DNA of 64,000 nucleotides from Olsenella sp. An293 (GTDB lineage Bacteria; Actinomycetota; Coriobacteriia; Coriobacteriales; Atopobiaceae): positions 1-64,000 of the forward strand of contig NZ_NFIT01000008.1 of NCBI RefSeq assembly GCF_002159495.1, written 5' to 3'. Each line of letters begins with the position of its first letter. Position 1 is the stretch's first letter. This document shows, in pieces, positions 63,815 through 64,000 of this stretch. The position numbers and the translations under genes were made by a program. Under the pieces are notes generated by a model. That model saw only the letters and a program-made list of their open reading frames with translations, was not told where the DNA came from and did not search any database.

Positions 63815-64000
63815 CTAGAAGCCGAACTGGCCGCGGAACTTGTCCCAGGTGCCGGTCTCCTTGTCGGGGATCAGGCGGAAGTCGACGGTGTAGCCCTTCT
63901 TGGAGATGGCCTCGAGCGCCTCGGCCTCCTCCTGGGTGATCGACTGGTTGTTGCCGATCTTGGTGGTGCCGGGACGGTCGTTGCACGGCCCCACGATGAC
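63815..64000 (-). CDS. PTS mannose-family IIB component, C-terminal part (cut by window end)
   Basis: The last 61 residues of an upstream gene, reading VIVGPCNDRPGTTKIGNNQS, ITQEEAEALEAISKKGYTVD and FRLIPDKETGTWDKFRGQFG before the TAG at 63815-63817. The pattern and position directly before IIC and IID fit a mannose-family IIB, which carries phosphate to the sugar. The active-site histidine would lie beyond the window. Confidence 0.75.
   Translation of the reverse strand, partial: VIVGPCNDRPGTTKIGNNQSITQEEAEALEAISKKGYTVDFRLIPDKETGTWDKFRGQFGF

Noticed and set aside
1-64000. tRNA or rRNA genes
   Set aside because: I looked for cloverleaf and TTCGA-type arms in the gaps and found none that fold; TTCGATCCAT words at 21390-21600 are part of a foldback, not tRNAs.

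Overview
The window is a GC-rich (by eye well above 60%), densely coded chromosomal segment, probably from an anaerobic gut or oral actinobacterium of the class Coriobacteriia (Olsenella/Atopobiaceae-like). I infer this from the base composition, the GGAGG-type ribosome sites, the sufCBDSU+rrf2 order, GatCAB, a mannose-type PTS, and anaerobic enzymes (glycyl-radical enzyme, selenium-type xanthine dehydrogenase). No rRNA, tRNA, CRISPR array, prophage or complete insertion sequence was seen.

Layout. 1-5400: an accessory edge with a frameshifted DUF927 remnant, an HNH endonuclease, a lipoprotein, a sodium:alanine symporter and an Abi-type gene broken at a 7-A run. 5592-15618: a purine/selenium-type molybdenum hydroxylase cluster (NCS2 permease, ssnA, ygfK, ferredoxin, xdhD) with a divergent YheO/DauR-like regulator. 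15655-21351: a Phd/VapC-type toxin-antitoxin pair, a YitT protein, gatB-gatA-gatC and a 31-codon membrane peptide. 21648-28371: a BASS transporter and the SUF iron-sulfur operon ending with an Rrf2 regulator. 28522-32136: class II aldolase, a membrane protein with an acidic tail, and an M18 aminopeptidase. 32336-37474: fructose-6-phosphate aldolase, glycyl-radical enzyme, its divergent activase and a DeoR regulator; this matches the gene set of the reported 1,5-anhydrohexitol (anhydroglycolysis) route. 37485-42294: a TelA, XpaC-like, VWA/solute-binding and lone solute-binding cluster. 42579-45838: a TPP-riboswitch-controlled thiamine-precursor ABC transporter. 45950-58223: membrane hydrolase, C_GCAxxG_C_C protein, 2-hydroxyacid dehydrogenase, Asp23/DUF2273/AmaP, NhaA, DUF1836, DegV, mtnN and luxS (AI-2 pathway), MscS and PcrA. 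58328-64000: MarR, HAD phosphatase, ManA-like isomerase and a mannose-family PTS cut by the window end.

The most unusual content is not a gene. The intergenic DNA, and three coding sequences, carry many near-perfect palindromes. In several families the inner core is conserved while the outer arms differ at every locus yet stay complementary. In one pair (47101-47195 and 48240-48330) a 30-nt arm segment is shared, but the larger apex of one copy contains a further palindrome and the other copy has extra outer arms, like layers of an onion. Four loci share a second core (17654, 43341, 53021, 53151). Copies lie inside the reading frames of sufD, the thiamine ABC ATPase and pcrA. Two further foldback families (a 121/122-bp pair and single 92-bp and about 232-bp elements), a 61-bp tandem array and a very frequent intergenic word CGAGAAG complete a rich repeat landscape. 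All assignments come from reading the sequence; no database search was run.
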